Source of the DNA: Elusimicrobiota bacterium
Lineage (GTDB): Bacteria > CG03 > SLGR01 > JAFGSA01
Direction of reading: 5' to 3'
Assembly: GCA_016934855.1 (NCBI GenBank)
Contig: JAFGSA010000057.1
Coordinates: 1-52,061, forward strand
Length of the DNA: 52,061 bases
In this document: piece by piece, positions 18,250-27,128 of the stretch
Numbering within the stretch: position 1 is the stretch's first letter
How the letters are laid out: each line of letters opens with the position of its first letter
Made by a program: the position numbers and the translations under genes
The notes under the pieces: model-generated
What the model saw: the letters and a program-made list of their open reading frames with translations, nothing else
What the model was told of the DNA's origin: nothing
The model's database searches: none

Positions 18250-19868
18250 AGATAGCGCTGGTCATATGTCCGTTCTGGGGTATCTACTCGCCGCCTTATG
18301 TCCTGGCCTATCTGGCCGCTCTTCTCAGGAAGGAGGGACACGAAGTATCCGTTCACGATATCAGTATCGAGCTCTACCTTAAAAGCGGGACTAAATACAA
18401 GAATTTCTGGAAAACCGATTTCTTATATGCGGACAGGTCTTTCTACAAGAGGTTCATGCATGACCACAGGGCTTTGATCGAGAAATCTGCCGGAGACATC
18501 CTGGCAGGCGGCCCGGACATAGTGGGGATATCGGTTTATGATACGACCAAATACATAAGTCTCGAGCTGGCTTCCGTTATAAAAGCGAAGAACACGAGAC
18601 CGAAGATCGTACTTGGGGGCCCTTCCTGCTCGAGATCGAAGGACGGGCTGAACCTGGTAAGGCACAGGGCCGTCGATATAGTCGTTCCAGGGGAAGGCGA
18701 CCGGGTGTTCCCCGAGATCGCCGGTACACTGGAAAAGACAGGAACTGTCGGGTTCTGCTCCGGGACGCTCCTGAAAAAAAACGGCGAAGTCATCGACTGC
18801 GAAGACGCCCCTCCCGTACGCAGCCTGGACGGACTCCCCTTTCCGGACTACGTCGGTTTCGACCACGGGCTCTACAGGGACGCCCGCATGGGCGAGCACG
18901 CTCTTCACCTGATATTCAGCCGCGGCTGCGTCAGGAACTGCGTTTTCTGCGATATAAGATCCCTTCACGGCGGCAGGTACAGGAGGATGAATGCCTCCAG
19001 GATGTTCGAAGAGATCCGCCATCACAGGAATATTTTCCCCGACATAAGCAGTTTTCATTTCAACGATTCTTCCTTCAATGCCGATATAAATAACATGGTT
19101 TCCTTCTGCGATCTCGTCATGGAAAAAAGGCTCGAGCTCCTCGGAGACATAGACAAGGAGAGCCTGGTAAGAGGAATCAGCGACATCACCTGGGTTTCCC
19201 ATCTCATGATAAGGCCGCAGATGAGCCGCGACATCCTCGGGAAGATGAAAAAAGCCGGCTGCAGGACCATCATATACGGATTCGAAAGCGGATCCGAAAG
19301 GATCCTCAGGCTCATGGAAAAAGGGCATACACTGGAGGAAGCCCAAGACGTTCTGCGCAGGACCCACGACGCCGGCATACAGACCGGAGGTTTCTTCATG
19401 TTCGGGTTTCCGGGAGAGGACCGCGCGGAATTCGGGAAAACCCTGGGATTCCTTAAGAGGAACTCGGGGTACCTGGATTTCGCCTGCCCCAGCCTTACTT
19501 TCAGCTCCCTGATAAACGGCACGCGCCTGCGCGACAGCATGGAGGAATTCGACATAGACACTGCCGACGGGGCGCACATGATGTACTGGCAGTCAAAGGA
19601 CGGCAGCAATAACTACATGGAACGCTTCAGCCGCTTCGTCGAGTTCTGCGATTTCGCCGAATCCTCCGGCATAAAAATACTTCCCGACTTCCTTCTTGAT
19701 ATCAAATCATACAGGGACCTGTATTTCGCCCGCTACTTCAGATACAGGAAAGACAGCACGAGAGCCCTCGGGTTTTACAGGAAGTTCCTTGATTCCGGCG
19801 CGCCGCCTCATCTCAAGGAACTGGCCGAAGACGAAGTCAGCGAGTACAGGATGAACCGGTCCGCATGA
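18246..19868 (+). CDS. B12-binding-type radical SAM protein, array paralog 1
   Basis: The 540-residue protein begins MKIALVICPFWG, the usual first strand of B12-binding-type radical SAM enzymes. The cobalamin-binding Rossmann domain shows GGPSC (124-128) and PGEGD (148-152). The radical SAM barrel has SRGCVRNCVFC with Cys228, Cys232 and Cys235, then YGFESGSERI and FMFGFPGED. The C-terminal about 60 residues contain a single TPR-like helical hairpin (RYFRYRKDSTRALGFYRKFL). The family performs methyl transfer and other radical reactions on unactivated carbons. It overlaps both neighbours by 4 bp (ATGA). Like paralogs 4 and 5, it carries a roughly 20-residue insertion between the conserved LVMEKRLELL and the MIRPQM strand. 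The substrate is unknown. Confidence 0.85.
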   Translation: MKIALVICPFWGIYSPPYVLAYLAALLRKEGHEVSVHDISIELYLKSGTKYKNFWKTDFLYADRSFYKRFMHDHRALIEKSAGDILAGGPDIVGISVYDTTKYISLELASVIKAKNTRPKIVLGGPSCSRSKDGLNLVRHRAVDIVVPGEGDRVFPEIAGTLEKTGTVGFCSGTLLKKNGEVIDCEDAPPVRSLDGLPFPDYVGFDHGLYRDARMGEHALHLIFSRGCVRNCVFCDIRSLHGGRYRRMNASRMFEEIRHHRNIFPDISSFHFNDSSFNADINNMVSFCDLVMEKRLELLGDIDKESLVRGISDITWVSHLMIRPQMSRDILGKMKKAGCRTIIYGFESGSERILRLMEKGHTLEEAQDVLRRTHDAGIQTGGFFMFGFPGEDRAEFGKTLGFLKRNSGYLDFACPSLTFSSLINGTRLRDSMEEFDIDTADGAHMMYWQSKDGSNNYMERFSRFVEFCDFAESSGIKILPDFLLDIKSYRDLYFARYFRYRKDSTRALGFYRKFLDSGAPPHLKELAEDEVSEYRMNRSA

Positions 19869-21460
19869 AAGTCTCTCTTGTCGTATGCCCGTTCTGGGGA
19901 ACCGATTTCCCCCCCCTCTCGACAGCCCTCATGGCTCCTTATCTCGAAGAACGTGGCCATGACGTATCCGTCTTCGACCTGAACCTCGGACTTTACGGCG
20001 CATCGGGCAGATATTCCGGTTTCTGGCATTATGACTATACTCTCTGGTACAGCGATACCTTCATGCGCATGTTCCTGAAAGACAACAGGGAACTTATCGA
20101 TAAGCAAATTGACTCCATCCTGCGCACAGCTTCACCGGTAATAGCGTTCTCCGTATACGATGACACGCTCGCGCTGAGCCTGAAGATCGCAGATATGATA
20201 AAGAAGCGCGACAGGAAAAGGATAATAGTCTTCGGAGGAGCAAGCTGTTCCAGGGAACTATACGCGCACGATATTATAGATTCCGGTTCCGCGGACATAG
20301 TGGTGACCGGGGAAGGCTATGTCACGATGGATGAGCTGTTGAAGGCCATAGAAGCCGAAGGGCTGCCGGCTTTCTGCAAGGGCACTATCATCAAAAAAGC
20401 CGCAGGACTTATAGACTGCGGCGACAGGGCCTCGACCGTCGACATCGATGAAACTCCCCTTCCGCGCTACACAGGCCTCCAGCTTGAGCTGTACGCCGGC
20501 AACCCGTCCGTCCAGCTCATGGTAAGCAGAGGCTGCACGAACCGGTGCTCCTACTGCGATGTCAATTCGCTTAACGGAAAATACGCCATAATGAGCCCCG
20601 CCAGGATAATAAAAGAGATAGAGTACCATGAGAGCATATGCGGCGACATCCGGTCGCTCTTCTTCTTTGATTCGGCGATGAACCTGGACCTCGGGCATCT
20701 CGACTCCCTGTGCGGACTGCTGGTCAAGAAAAGAGAAACCGGCCTCGGGAAAAATATGCCGGGACATCTTCCGTGGGGAGCCCAGGCTGTGATAAGACCC
20801 GGCTTCGGAATAAGGCATCTTCAGAAGATGAAAAGAGCCGGGTGCGATTCCCTGATGTACGGCATCGAGAGCGGGTCCCAGCGCATAATAGACCTGATGA
20901 ACAAGAACTTCGGCATAAAAGAGGCGGAAAACCTCCTTAAGTCGACAAAAAGCGCCGGCATCCGCACCGGAGCATTCTTCATGTTCGGTTTTCCCGGAGA
21001 GACCGAGGAAGATTTCAGCCTTACGCTGGATTTCCTGAAACGGAACTCCGGGTCCTTGGACGCGGTTATCCCCAGCCTGACTTTCTGCGGTATCTGGGGA
21101 ACAACGCCCATATTCAAGCGGCGCGGGGATTTCGGGATATCGGGCCCGGCCGCTTTGCATCCCCTGTTCTGGGAGACCGGGGACGGCGGCAACACATACA
21201 TGGAAAGGCTGAGACGTTTCGAGGCCTTCTGCGACCTTGCCCGGTCATGCGGCATAAAGATACTCCCGGAATACGTGACGACCGCCAAAGAATGCAGGTG
21301 GCTCTACGCTGCCCATTATTACCGCTACATCAAGGACAATCGCCGGGCCGCGGATTCCTACAGACTGTTTATTAAATCGGCGCCGCCTGCTTTTCTAAGG
21401 GAGCTGGCCGAAAAAGAGCTTGGGGAACTCAAGGGTTCCAAAAGGATGCTCACCGCATGA
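19865..21460 (+). CDS. B12-binding-type radical SAM protein, array paralog 2
   Basis: The 531-residue protein has the same architecture: MKVSLVVCPFWG, GGASC (124-128) and TGEGY (148-152) in the B12-type domain, SRGCTNRCSYC with Cys224, Cys228 and Cys231, then YGIESGSQRI and FMFGFPGETEEDF. It shares the unusual GGxSCSR variant with paralog 1, while the others have GGPxC-x-R, suggesting that the two adjacent genes are the most recent duplicates. The C-terminal end has the TPR-like hairpin HYYRYIKDNRRAADSYRLF. ATGA overlaps join it to both neighbours. It is probably a cytoplasmic iron-sulfur/cobalamin enzyme acting on the same class of substrate as its siblings. Confidence 0.85.
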   Translation: MKVSLVVCPFWGTDFPPLSTALMAPYLEERGHDVSVFDLNLGLYGASGRYSGFWHYDYTLWYSDTFMRMFLKDNRELIDKQIDSILRTASPVIAFSVYDDTLALSLKIADMIKKRDRKRIIVFGGASCSRELYAHDIIDSGSADIVVTGEGYVTMDELLKAIEAEGLPAFCKGTIIKKAAGLIDCGDRASTVDIDETPLPRYTGLQLELYAGNPSVQLMVSRGCTNRCSYCDVNSLNGKYAIMSPARIIKEIEYHESICGDIRSLFFFDSAMNLDLGHLDSLCGLLVKKRETGLGKNMPGHLPWGAQAVIRPGFGIRHLQKMKRAGCDSLMYGIESGSQRIIDLMNKNFGIKEAENLLKSTKSAGIRTGAFFMFGFPGETEEDFSLTLDFLKRNSGSLDAVIPSLTFCGIWGTTPIFKRRGDFGISGPAALHPLFWETGDGGNTYMERLRRFEAFCDLARSCGIKILPEYVTTAKECRWLYAAHYYRYIKDNRRAADSYRLFIKSAPPAFLRELAEKELGELKGSKRMLTA

Positions 21461-22968
21461 AGGTGTCGCTGGTCTTATGCCCGTTCTGGAACGTCACGGA
21501 GCCACCCCTTTCCATGGCCATACTTACGTCACATCTGAAAGGCAGGGGGAACACCGTTTACAACTTCAACCTGAACCTCGACCTGTACAGGGAATGCAGG
21601 CCGGAGTATAAGAACGCCTGGACGGGGACCGACGTCCAGTTCTGGTTCGACGAATCTTCCCTGAAAGAATTCATAGACAGGCATAAAGATGCTTTCGATG
21701 CGTGCGTAAGCAAAGTAATCGGCACGGGGTCGGACCTGATATGTTTCACCGTTTACGGGATGACCGGGCCTTTCAGCGTTCTTCTTTCCGAACAGATAAA
21801 ACAGCGGGCGCCGGAAAAGACCGTTGTTTTCGGAGGGCCGGAATGCTTCGACAGGACGAAGGCCCTCTCCCTTTTAAAAGCGGGACACGCGGATTACGTG
21901 ATTACCGGTGAAGGGGATATCGCATTACCGGACCTGGCGGCGCTCTTAGAATCCGGCGAAAAGCCTGATTCATGCCCGGGACTGCTGTTCATGCGTGACG
22001 GAGAACCGGTTTACACGGGGGAACCAGAGGCCGTCAGCGACCTGGACTCCCTGCCTTTCCCGGATTATTCCGGGCTCATAGCATCCTATGACCCGGACAC
22101 CAGCATCCCCGTGCAGTCCAGCAGAGGCTGCACGAACAGATGCGTATACTGCAACGAGACCGTTTTATGGCCCGGGTACAGATACATGAGCGGTGAAAGG
22201 ATATTCCGCGAGATCGAGCACCTTCATGGAAGGCTGCTGATGAATAATTTTGTCTTCCATGACAGCCTTATTAATGCGGATATCCGCAGGTTATCCGAAT
22301 TCTGCGATCATATGCTGGATTACATTTCCCGGGGGATACGGGGCAGACGCCCTATATCCTGGGGCGGCTCCGCGATAATACGCCCGGAATTCGACCTGCA
22401 GTTCCTCAAGAAGATGCGATCCGCCGGCTGCTCTTTTCTAAGTTACGGCATCGAAAGCGGCTCCCAGCGCATAGTGAACAGGATGAAGAAGAACTTCAGC
22501 ATAGACGCCGCGCATGATGTGATCCGCGATACCCGCGAAGCGGGCATACGGACGATAGCCAACTTCATGTTCGGTTTCCCCGGGGAAACCGAAGACGATT
22601 TTTCGGAAACCATAAAGTTCCTGGAAAGGAACCGGGGATACCTGGACGCCGTAGCCCCGATGATGACATTCTGCGAAGTGCATGCTGATACTTACCTCGG
22701 GAACAACCTGCGCGAATTCGACATATCCGGAGAAGACATGCACGAGGTATTCTGGAACACAAAAACCGGCGACAATGATTACATTAAGAGATTCGACCGG
22801 TTCGAATCCTTCTATAACAAAGCCGGGTCCCTGGGCATAAAAGTCATCCCGGATTTCGCGGAATCATTCGTATCTAACCGGATATTTCACATGATACGGT
22901 ATTACAAGCACAAGAAAGACTATGAGACGGCGCTGGAACTCTGCAGGAAGAGCATATCGGATGGATAG
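21457..22968 (+). CDS. B12-binding-type radical SAM protein, array paralog 3
   Basis: At 503 residues this is the shortest paralog. It starts MKVSLVLCPFWN and has GGPEC (126-130), TGEGD (150-153), SRGCTNRCVYC with Cys225, Cys229 and Cys232, YGIESGSQRI and FMFGFPGETEDDF. The C-terminal TPR-like hairpin is shortened (YYKHKKDYETALELCRKSI). It lacks the long insertion before the IIRPEF strand that paralogs 1, 4 and 5 carry. The start forms an ATGA overlap with paralog 2. The end overlaps the next, non-B12 radical SAM gene by 8 bp. Confidence 0.85.
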   Translation: MKVSLVLCPFWNVTEPPLSMAILTSHLKGRGNTVYNFNLNLDLYRECRPEYKNAWTGTDVQFWFDESSLKEFIDRHKDAFDACVSKVIGTGSDLICFTVYGMTGPFSVLLSEQIKQRAPEKTVVFGGPECFDRTKALSLLKAGHADYVITGEGDIALPDLAALLESGEKPDSCPGLLFMRDGEPVYTGEPEAVSDLDSLPFPDYSGLIASYDPDTSIPVQSSRGCTNRCVYCNETVLWPGYRYMSGERIFREIEHLHGRLLMNNFVFHDSLINADIRRLSEFCDHMLDYISRGIRGRRPISWGGSAIIRPEFDLQFLKKMRSAGCSFLSYGIESGSQRIVNRMKKNFSIDAAHDVIRDTREAGIRTIANFMFGFPGETEDDFSETIKFLERNRGYLDAVAPMMTFCEVHADTYLGNNLREFDISGEDMHEVFWNTKTGDNDYIKRFDRFESFYNKAGSLGIKVIPDFAESFVSNRIFHMIRYYKHKKDYETALELCRKSISDG

Positions 22969-23893
22969 AACGGGCCCCGCCGGACTGATAATATCGCTTA
23001 CCAGCAGGTGCAACCTTAGATGCAGGATGTGCGGCGTATGGGACAATCAGGAATGGGACATCCCGGACCGCGCCGTATCGGAAATAGCCGGGCTTATACC
23101 CGGGCTCGGACAGATAACCTGGACGGGCGGAGAGGTCTTTCTTTCCCGGCATTTCCGTCAGCTATTTGAAAGTGCGCGCAGGAACCCCGTGCTGAAGCAG
23201 ACCGTATTGACGAACGGGCTCATGATAGACGAGTACTGGGCAGAGCAGCTGACCCTCAGCGGTGCCACAATAGCATTCTCTATAGACGGCGTTACGGAAA
23301 AGACTTACGAGTCCATACGGACAGGCGCCAGGTTTGCCGGCGTGCTGGAGGCTATTGACCTGGTGAACAGATTCAGGAACAGACACCCTGCAGAGACACA
23401 GCTCAGCTTCGTATTACAGGAATCCAATTACCGCGAGCTTGACAGGGTGCTTCCTTTTGCGGATGAACACGGATTTAGTACGGTAGCCCTGCTCAACATG
23501 ATGCATCCCTGCATAACTTGCGATCCCGAGATTTTTCCTCTGAGCTCCCCGGAAGCGGCTGCTTTTATAAACAGCCTGATGCCTTCGCTTATCAGCCGGG
23601 CAGACAGGTACGGGATAAAGCTGACGCATTTCTTCACAAGGTTCAGGGACCCGGAATCTTCTGCCCGGACTTCATTCGCGGATATATGCAGGTTCCCGTG
23701 GGAGACGATGTATATCGACCCGTCCGGCCTCGTAAGACCGCATTGTCTGTGCAAAAAGCATATCGGCGACATCGGCAGGGATTCGCTTGCCGGGTTATGG
23801 AACGGCGGGATGATGAGGACCTACAGGGATAACATCAGTAAAGGAGACCGTTCTTTATGCCACGAACTCTGCATACACGGGGTCCGCACATGA
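22961..23893 (+). CDS. radical SAM protein with SPASM-like C-terminus, lying inside the paralog array
   Basis: Using the ATG at 22961, the 310-residue product starts MDRTGPAGLIISLTSRC and has the cluster motif CNLRCRMC (Cys17, Cys21, Cys24), then TGGEVFLS and AFSIDGVTEKTYESIR, typical of the MoaA/PqqE/SPASM group. The C-terminal part has CRFPWETMYIDPSG, an HCLC pair and a final C-x3-C in LCHELC, consistent with a short SPASM/twitch domain binding an auxiliary iron-sulfur cluster. There is no B12-binding domain. An upstream in-frame ATG at 22922 would overlap paralog 3 by 47 bp and is less likely. AGGAAG lies about 10 bp before the chosen start. SPASM enzymes often modify peptides or sugars, but no precursor peptide is visible nearby. 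Confidence 0.8.
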   Translation: MDRTGPAGLIISLTSRCNLRCRMCGVWDNQEWDIPDRAVSEIAGLIPGLGQITWTGGEVFLSRHFRQLFESARRNPVLKQTVLTNGLMIDEYWAEQLTLSGATIAFSIDGVTEKTYESIRTGARFAGVLEAIDLVNRFRNRHPAETQLSFVLQESNYRELDRVLPFADEHGFSTVALLNMMHPCITCDPEIFPLSSPEAAAFINSLMPSLISRADRYGIKLTHFFTRFRDPESSARTSFADICRFPWETMYIDPSGLVRPHCLCKKHIGDIGRDSLAGLWNGGMMRTYRDNISKGDRSLCHELCIHGVRT

Positions 23894-23928
23894 ACCGCCG
23901 GGCTTCCCATACGGGAGCCGGGGCTCTC

Positions 23929-25554
23929 ATGAAGATAGCGCTTATCAAATGCCCTTTCGGCGATATAGAATACCCGCCGTACAACATTTCCCTTTTATCG
24001 GCGATACTTGCGGGGAGCGGGCATGAAGTGAAGAACTTCGATTTCAACAAGAGCATGTACCTTGCCCTAAAAAAGCGCGACAGGAAAGTCAGGTGGGAGC
24101 CGGAACACCAGTGGCTTCAGGCGGGGACCATGCAATCCGATTTTATAAGAAGCAACAGGGGGATGCTTACGTCGGCCGCCGAAGAAATAACCAGGCTGAA
24201 GCCGTCTATCGCGGGTTTCAGCATATACCAATGCAACAAGGATATCAGCCTTGAACTGGCTGCTGTCATTAAGGACCGCGATCCTTCCATAACAGTAGTA
24301 TTCGGAGGGCCGGAATGCTATCTGCGGAAAAACGCGGAGAATCTTGCGTGCAACCGCCAGGTGGATATAGCGGTCATCGGCGAAGCCGATATAACACTGC
24401 CCCTGCTGGCCGACACCTTAAGAGACGGAGGGCCTCTGAGCGGAGTTAAAGGCATCGTCTACAAAGAGAACGGGCTTCGCTTCACCGGCAAAGGAGCGGC
24501 GATCAAGGACATAGACAGCCTTCCCTACCCGGATTTTTCATCTTTTGCGGGACTATACCGCATGGACAGGCTCCCGGTACAATCCGTCAGGGGCTGCGTA
24601 AACCGCTGTAATTTCTGCACCCAGACCGCCCTGTGGCAGAAATACAGGCAGATGAGCGCTGAGAGGCTGTTTTCCGAGATCTCCTTCCAGCTGCAGAGAC
24701 ACGAGAACGCCCGCTTCTTCCATTTTCTCGACCCTGCGATCAACTTCGACACCGGCGTACTCAGGAAGTTCTGTGCCATGATGCGGGACAACAGGCTCCT
24801 GCTGCTTAAGGATCTTATGGACAGGGATATGCGGGAGAAATGCGGCATCATGGATATCCAATGGGCTGCCAACGCGTACATAAACGGCGTCCTGGCACCT
24901 GATGTGCTTCTGGAAATGAAAAAAGCCGGGTGCTGCATGCTCACATTCGGGATAGAGAGCGGCTCGCAGAACGTTCTGGACAGGATGAACAAAAAATTTG
25001 CCATAAAAGAAGCCGAAGAGGTCATATACAACACTTACAAAGCCGGGATATCGGTAGCCGCGAATTTCATGTTCGGCTTCCCCGGGGAGACTGAAGACGA
25101 TTTCAACGACACACTCCGGTTCTTAAAAAGGAACGCGAAATACATTTCCATCATAAATCCGAGCTTCAACCTCTGCGATATCAGCGACCCCAGCTATATT
25201 TTCAGGCATCCTTCGGAGTTCGGCATCTGCCCTCCGTATCCGCCGGATCCCATATTCTGGAAGACACCGGGCAATACCTATAAGACCAGGTTCGGGCGCT
25301 ATAAGGCATTCTACAAGCTCGCCCTGTCCCTGGAAATACCCAACCTTACCGAAGACGCGAACCAGGGATATCTTCTTAAATTCGAAGACCTGTACCTGGC
25401 CAGGTACTACAGGTTTGAAGGTGAATTCGACAAGGCGCTGAAATCCTATCAGCGGCTTGCCAAGAGGGATTTCTCTTCGACACTGAAAAAAATCATCAGG
25501 AAAGAGATATCGGACTTCAGGGACGGGATGGACGCGTTAAAGGCCTCACGATGA
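23929..25554 (+). CDS. B12-binding-type radical SAM protein, array paralog 4
   Basis: The start is set at 23929 because the product then begins MKIALIKCPFGD like its siblings. In-frame ATGs at 23890 (ATGA overlap with the preceding gene) and 23857 are possible but add an unrelated N-terminus. The 541-residue protein has GGPEC (126-130), IGEAD (150-154), VRGCVNRCNFC with Cys223, Cys227 and Cys230, FGIESGSQNV and FMFGFPGETEDDF. It shares with paralog 6 the W-x-P/T-x-HQWLQ/NQWQE-like element near residue 57-65. The C-terminal TPR-like hairpin is ARYYRFEGEFDKALKSYQRL. It belongs to the same operon, and the substrate is unknown. Confidence 0.85.
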   Translation: MKIALIKCPFGDIEYPPYNISLLSAILAGSGHEVKNFDFNKSMYLALKKRDRKVRWEPEHQWLQAGTMQSDFIRSNRGMLTSAAEEITRLKPSIAGFSIYQCNKDISLELAAVIKDRDPSITVVFGGPECYLRKNAENLACNRQVDIAVIGEADITLPLLADTLRDGGPLSGVKGIVYKENGLRFTGKGAAIKDIDSLPYPDFSSFAGLYRMDRLPVQSVRGCVNRCNFCTQTALWQKYRQMSAERLFSEISFQLQRHENARFFHFLDPAINFDTGVLRKFCAMMRDNRLLLLKDLMDRDMREKCGIMDIQWAANAYINGVLAPDVLLEMKKAGCCMLTFGIESGSQNVLDRMNKKFAIKEAEEVIYNTYKAGISVAANFMFGFPGETEDDFNDTLRFLKRNAKYISIINPSFNLCDISDPSYIFRHPSEFGICPPYPPDPIFWKTPGNTYKTRFGRYKAFYKLALSLEIPNLTEDANQGYLLKFEDLYLARYYRFEGEFDKALKSYQRLAKRDFSSTLKKIIRKEISDFRDGMDALKASR

Positions 25555-27128
25555 ACATATCTCTGGTCATATGCCCGTTCTGGTCGGTCGAGCAGCCGCC
25601 TATCTCCCTGGCTATCCTCGGTTCCGCCCTGAGAAAGGCAGGCTTCAGGGTCACCTGCCGCGACTTATCGGCGTTTTTCTATAATAAGGCGGACATTGAA
25701 ACAAGAAAACTATGGAACCCCGAATCCGAGTATATCGATACCCGTGAAGTCGACCGCTTTTTTACAGACCACGGCCGCCTCATAGATTCGGAAGTCGGCG
25801 ATATCCTTTCAGACGATTCTCTTATAGTAGGGTTTTCGGTATACGACAGGAATATACATTTCAGTCTGCGCCTTGCAGAATCGGTAAAATCAGCGGATCC
25901 CGGCAGGACAATAGTCTTTGGCGGCCCTGCCTGTTACCGCGAAATCACGGATCGCCGGTTCATCGGGAAACCGTTCATCGATGTAGTCGTCCAGGGGGAA
26001 GCGGAAGCCTCTCTTCCGGACCTGGCCGGGCGCCTGAAAAACGGCGAGAGTCTCGCCGGGTGTCCCGGTATAATATACAAGACCGGCGCTGAAATAATAT
26101 ATACAGGCTGCAGGGATGCCATAAAAGACATTAACACCCTCCCTTACCCGGATTTTTCCGACCTCCTCAAATATCATCCCGGCCAGACGACGCTCCCCCT
26201 GCAATCCAGCCGCGGCTGCATCCAGAAATGCGTATTCTGCGAAGAACACAATATGTGGAAACCTTACAGGAGCATGACGGGCGAGAGGATATTCGAAGAG
26301 ATCAGCTTCCAGGTCAGGAATACCGGCATCTCACGGTTCGCGTTTCACGACAGTCTCCTTAACGGCAACATCCGGGAGCTGGACAGGTTCTGCTCGCTCA
26401 TGATAGATAACAGGCTGTACCTGATCGAAGGCATAGAAGACAAGAATAGATGGGGAACCGGGCCGTTCAACGACATAATGTGGGGAGGCTATGCCGTGAT
26501 AAGGAGAGAGATGGACCGACGGCTGCTTAAAAAGATGAGGATGGCCGGCTGCGTTTCACTTGTTTACGGTCTGGAGAGCGCTTCTGCGAACGTATTGAAA
26601 CTCATGATGAAAAGACAGGAGACCGCGCTTGCTCGGGAGGTCATAAAGAACACCCATGAAGCCGGTATCAATACCTGCATCTTCTTCATGTTCGGTTTTC
26701 CCGGAGAGACTGACGGGGATTTCGAAGAGACGCTCGGATTCGTCGAAAGAAACAGCGCATACATAGACTCGGTCAGCCCCAGCATTTCCTTTTGCGCTGT
26801 TCTGAAAGGAACTTATCTTGATGATAACAGGGCTGAATTCGGCATCTCGCCGGCGGAAGACTTCAGCAACATCTACTGGGAAACCGAGGACGGGAGCAAC
26901 GATTATCTGGTCAGGATGAAAAGATACGAGTCATTCTGCAATCTTGCATCTTCCCTGAAAATCGACATAACTCCCTCCATAAAGGATTTCGAGACCTACA
27001 AACTGATAAATACGGCAAGATACCGCATCTACAAGAAAGATCTTGCTGCTGCCCGAAACATATATAACGACTTGCTGGCAGCAGGTGCTGCGGTCCCTCC
27101 GGATATCAGAGGTTTTTTCGAAACATGA
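25551..27128 (+). CDS. B12-binding-type radical SAM protein, array paralog 5
   Basis: The 525-residue protein has MNISLVICPFWS, GGPAC (124-128), QGEAE (148-152), SRGCIQKCVFC with Cys223, Cys227 and Cys230, YGLESASANV and FMFGFPGETDGDF. The usual GSQR after the barrel motif is ASAN, a small deviation from the siblings. The insertion before AVIRREM is long, as in paralogs 1 and 4. The TPR-like tail is RYRIYKKDLAAARNIYNDLL. ATGA overlaps connect it to paralogs 4 and 6. The family is certain and the reaction unknown. Confidence 0.85.
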   Translation: MNISLVICPFWSVEQPPISLAILGSALRKAGFRVTCRDLSAFFYNKADIETRKLWNPESEYIDTREVDRFFTDHGRLIDSEVGDILSDDSLIVGFSVYDRNIHFSLRLAESVKSADPGRTIVFGGPACYREITDRRFIGKPFIDVVVQGEAEASLPDLAGRLKNGESLAGCPGIIYKTGAEIIYTGCRDAIKDINTLPYPDFSDLLKYHPGQTTLPLQSSRGCIQKCVFCEEHNMWKPYRSMTGERIFEEISFQVRNTGISRFAFHDSLLNGNIRELDRFCSLMIDNRLYLIEGIEDKNRWGTGPFNDIMWGGYAVIRREMDRRLLKKMRMAGCVSLVYGLESASANVLKLMMKRQETALAREVIKNTHEAGINTCIFFMFGFPGETDGDFEETLGFVERNSAYIDSVSPSISFCAVLKGTYLDDNRAEFGISPAEDFSNIYWETEDGSNDYLVRMKRYESFCNLASSLKIDITPSIKDFETYKLINTARYRIYKKDLAAARNIYNDLLAAGAAVPPDIRGFFET

